Origin: Heterotrichella gracilis | Taxonomy: Eukaryota; Sar; Xanthophyceae; Tribonematales; Xanthonemataceae | Length of the DNA: 49,135 nucleotides | Direction of reading: 5' to 3' | Assembly: GCA_032358255.1 (NCBI GenBank) | Contig: JAULBX010026374.1 | Location: 1-49,135 of the forward strand | Part shown: positions 46,791 to 49,135 of the stretch, in pieces | Numbering within the stretch: the stretch's first letter is position 1 | How the letters are laid out: each line of letters opens with the position of its first letter | The notes under the pieces: generated by a model | Databases searched by the model: none | What the model was told of the DNA's origin: nothing | The model's input: the letters and a program-made list of their open reading frames with translations, nothing else | Made by a program: the position numbers and the translations under genes

Positions 46791-48202
46791 ATGGCGGGCA
46801 GAACCACCCTGCACATCCATGACCTGCCAGACGGCTGCCTCAACAATATCTTCCAGAAGGTCCACCAATCTGGCGAGGCCACCGCTGCCAACACAGCCCA
46901 GCTGGCCCTGGTGTGTTCCAGGTGGCAGCACCTGCTGCAAGGCCCCAGCGCTGTGTGGGAGACCATCAAGCTCGACCATGTTGGCCACCGAGAAGGTCTT
47001 CTTAGCCCAGAGAGGCAGCAAGAACTTCTGGCTTGGCTGCAGAACAGGCTACATGACACCAACGGTCTGGATCTTGGATACATCAAGGCGGGGAGCGCTT
47101 CACTATGTCAACGGCTGCTGGCTGCCTTGAACTAGCAGTGCTGCAGTCACTTGAAGGGCTGCAGCTGGCGCCACCAGTCACTATTGCAGACAGTTGCAGG
47201 CAGCTCTGCGCTCTGACTCGCCTCACTCGCCTGCAGCTAAGTGCTGTGCAAGACAGCATTGATGCGCTTGGCAGCTTGACTCAGCTGTCCACCCTGACAC
47301 AGCTAAAGGACCTGCGGATTCGCTTTTCCACCTTCGACCACCAGCCAGTGTCGCCGCCCCTTCCCTACCTGCCCAGCGTCACCAGCCTCACTGCTGGGTT
47401 CATGCCAACCGAGGAGACCGTGCGCAGCCTACCAAACTTGGAGCATTGCGTGGTGTGGCTGTGGAGTTCGAACCCCTGCTCAGTCCCAGCCAGCCTCACC
47501 CGGTTGACTTCCCTTCTCAGCCTCTCCATAGAGAGGTTTACCGGTACCCCTGTGGACCTTCCTGCCAACTGCTTCCCCTCCTTATTGGTAGACCTGCAGC
47601 TGTGCACGAGTGGAGGAGGCGATGACGAATATCAGGTGGAGGAGGCGCAGGACCTTTTCCCAGCGCTCCTGCCAGCCCTTGCCCCACTGCGCAAGCTGCT
47701 GGTGCTGGGCTTCCCCATCAACGACATGGCAGCGGTGGTGGCAAGCCTCACACACCTGGAGGAGCTTGGAGTCACAAACATTTATAGACATTCCGCGCTC
47801 ACCATTCCAGCCATGCCCAACCTGACGCAGCTTGTGTTGATGGGGCTCAGATCCTTCTGGCATGACCGCTACAGTCCGCCCGAAATTGTGCTTCCCATGC
47901 CATACCACGCGAACCGGGACCTGCGCTGCCATTGCTGGGACGCTGGGAGTTGCGACCCCAGTGAGACCTACCCAGGCTTCATTCTGCCCCGCCTTGAAGG
48001 TAAGGGCCCAGAGCTGACCCTGCAGGGCACCTACAGCACATACACGTTGCAGCAGCAGGATGACAATGTTGCCATCAGCCACAAGGAGGAGTTTTGGTTT
48101 GATGACTGGCAGGTGGTGGACCCAGCAGACCTTTCTGCTGAGGCGTCTGAGTATGCCCTGGCCAAGTGGTGGTTGTTGAAGCAAGCTTACAGCAGTGAAT
48201 GA
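46791..48202 (+). CDS. F-box / leucine-rich repeat protein with apparent frameshift
   Basis: ATG 46791 opens a frame with an N-terminal F-box: IHDLPDGCLNNIFQKVH, then LALVCSRWQHLLQGPSAVW. F-box proteins bind SKP1 and pick targets for SCF ubiquitin ligases. This frame stops at TAG 47133-47135. A second frame, 47105-48202 (365 residues), continues with leucine-rich repeats of the LTRLTRLQLS and LTQLSTLTQLKDLRI type. It has an acidic segment (GGGDDEYQVEEAQD) and a non-LRR end (DWQVVDPADL, then LAKWWLLKQAY). LLAAL and LELAVLQSLEGLQL would read through if the two frames were one, so a small indel near 47120-47130, a sequencing error or recent inactivation is likely. No intron is large enough there. 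Two separate genes are less likely. Confidence 0.75.
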
Positions 48203-49040
48203 GTTTGCATTTGTCGCTTATTTATAACATGGGAGGTCACCGTGATAGTTTATGGACTATGTTATCCAGTGTGGTGCTCAATCATGGGGTTGATGGGTGT
48301 ATCGGTGGGGGGCATACCACTTTTTACTTTTTACACATTCGTTTGACTTGAATTTAGCACGGGTAAACAGTTTGCTTGCAGACAGGCAGCGGTGAAGAAA
48401 ATTGCTTTTTGCTTCAAACAGTTGTCGCTTTTACCCACTCCACTGTTGGGGGTTTACTAAACGTTGAAAAAAGTGTTCACAGCCCTCCCTACCCTGCAAC
48501 ATGGGGCCATTGGTGGCTATGTGACATTAAATAATCCATGCTGTTACATTGGACTTTCCTTCTACCCTAATTTCTTGTCAATTTATTTTGATATATGGCC
48601 ACCCTTTAAGGTGTGGCCTCTACATTGTGCTAGCAAGTGTTTGCCCCCGCCTGAGGTGCTGCCGCCACCTTCCCCGTTTGAAGGCTCACAACGCAGCAAA
48701 AAGTGAAAAGTTTTGCACTTCCCCTCCCTTTGCACACTTGTGCCTCCGCCACGTGGCCCGCTTCTCCACCCGTATCTCCTCTCATATGGCTGGGACCCAA
48801 GTCCTGAGTTGCGCAGCCCATGGATGGTGTGCTGACCCCCAAAGGTCCCAGGGTTTTAAGCTGGTGTTAACATTTATGAAGCCATTCCAGCCCAATCGGG
48901 AAACTTTTGCCAAAAGTTTTGGCATATCAAACCCATGGTGTCCCGCATGCCGTGGCACATGCCATCCTTGGAAATTGAGGGAAGTCTTTCCAACCACCCC
49001 ACCGTCCTAACGCCCCTCCCTTGTATCACAGCAGCAGGTA
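48203..49040. other. 3' flank of the F-box gene; no gene seen
   Basis: T-rich tracts and short open frames only. The region ends where the copied exon begins. Confidence 0.5.
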
Positions 49041-49135
49041 GGCAAAGCAGAGCAGCAAAAAAAGTTGCAAAATGGACACTACGTCACGAGGCCTTCCCAG
49101 GTGATCTCTCTCCCCAGTACTACTCCCGCCCACCG
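49041..49135 (+). pseudogene. Partial copy of the exon at 45762-45848, cut by the window edge
   Basis: 49064-49135 is identical to 45777-45848 (72 nt). The few bases before it (GGCAAAGCAGAGCAGC) resemble 45762 onward, but with an 8-nt length change that breaks the frame. The copy runs off the window, so whether it is a second gene or a fragment is unknown. Confidence 0.85.

Noticed and set aside
47462..47475. GTTCGAACCCC resembling a tRNA B box
   Set aside because: Lies inside the LRR coding sequence, with no cloverleaf around it.

Overview
The window looks like nuclear DNA of a green alga, probably a chlorophyte. Genes are split by many short GT-AG introns, often with G-rich 5' ends and C-rich 3' ends. 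Plant-type telomere motifs (CCCTAAA) are scattered through introns. The products include an algal-type lipid-droplet coat protein, a plant-type soluble ABC protein (ABCI19-21 group), a plastid-type HAD protein and MYND zinc-finger proteins. Two secreted proteins carry an RRLL motif. Placement below Chlorophyta is not supported by what I can see.

Layout. 1-675: hexanucleotide satellite and degenerate repeats. 676-4185 and 5434-9123 (+): two neighbouring MYND-finger genes. 9952-12418 (+): five-exon HAD-fold protein whose nucleophile Asp is Asn. 14000-15837 (-): seven-exon SLC35D-like nucleotide-sugar transporter. 16440-26757 (+): 22-exon DEAH helicase Prp16/DHX38. 28421-30979 (+): secreted Asn-rich 33-residue-repeat protein. 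32890-34865 (-): secreted Ser/Gly-rich protein. 36867-38282 (-): small uncharacterised protein. 39102-40400 (+): lipid-droplet (MLDP-like) protein. 41467-44821 (+): ABCI-type ATPase. 45699-46661 (+): small unrecognised gene. 46791-48202 (+): F-box/leucine-rich protein with an apparent frameshift. The window ends inside a 72-nt exact copy of an exon at 45777-45848.

Exon chains that keep reading phase throughout were built by hand for eight genes (HAD, transporter, Prp16, the two secreted proteins, the small minus-strand gene, MLDP and ABCI). The two MYND genes and the 45.7 kb gene are only partly resolved.

The genes are mostly unrelated housekeeping functions and do not form one pathway. The strongest unusual signals are four. 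First, the Prp16 gene carries nine partial copies of its own exon ends, with splice sites, inside seven of its 21 introns; the ABCI gene shows the same at its 3' end. Second, two introns of the lipid-droplet gene are homologous to each other, as introner elements would be. Third, the secreted Asn-rich repeat protein arose by duplication of a whole repeat exon with its intron flank. Fourth, it shares its exon plan and a GRRLL tail with the nearby Ser/Gly-rich secreted protein.
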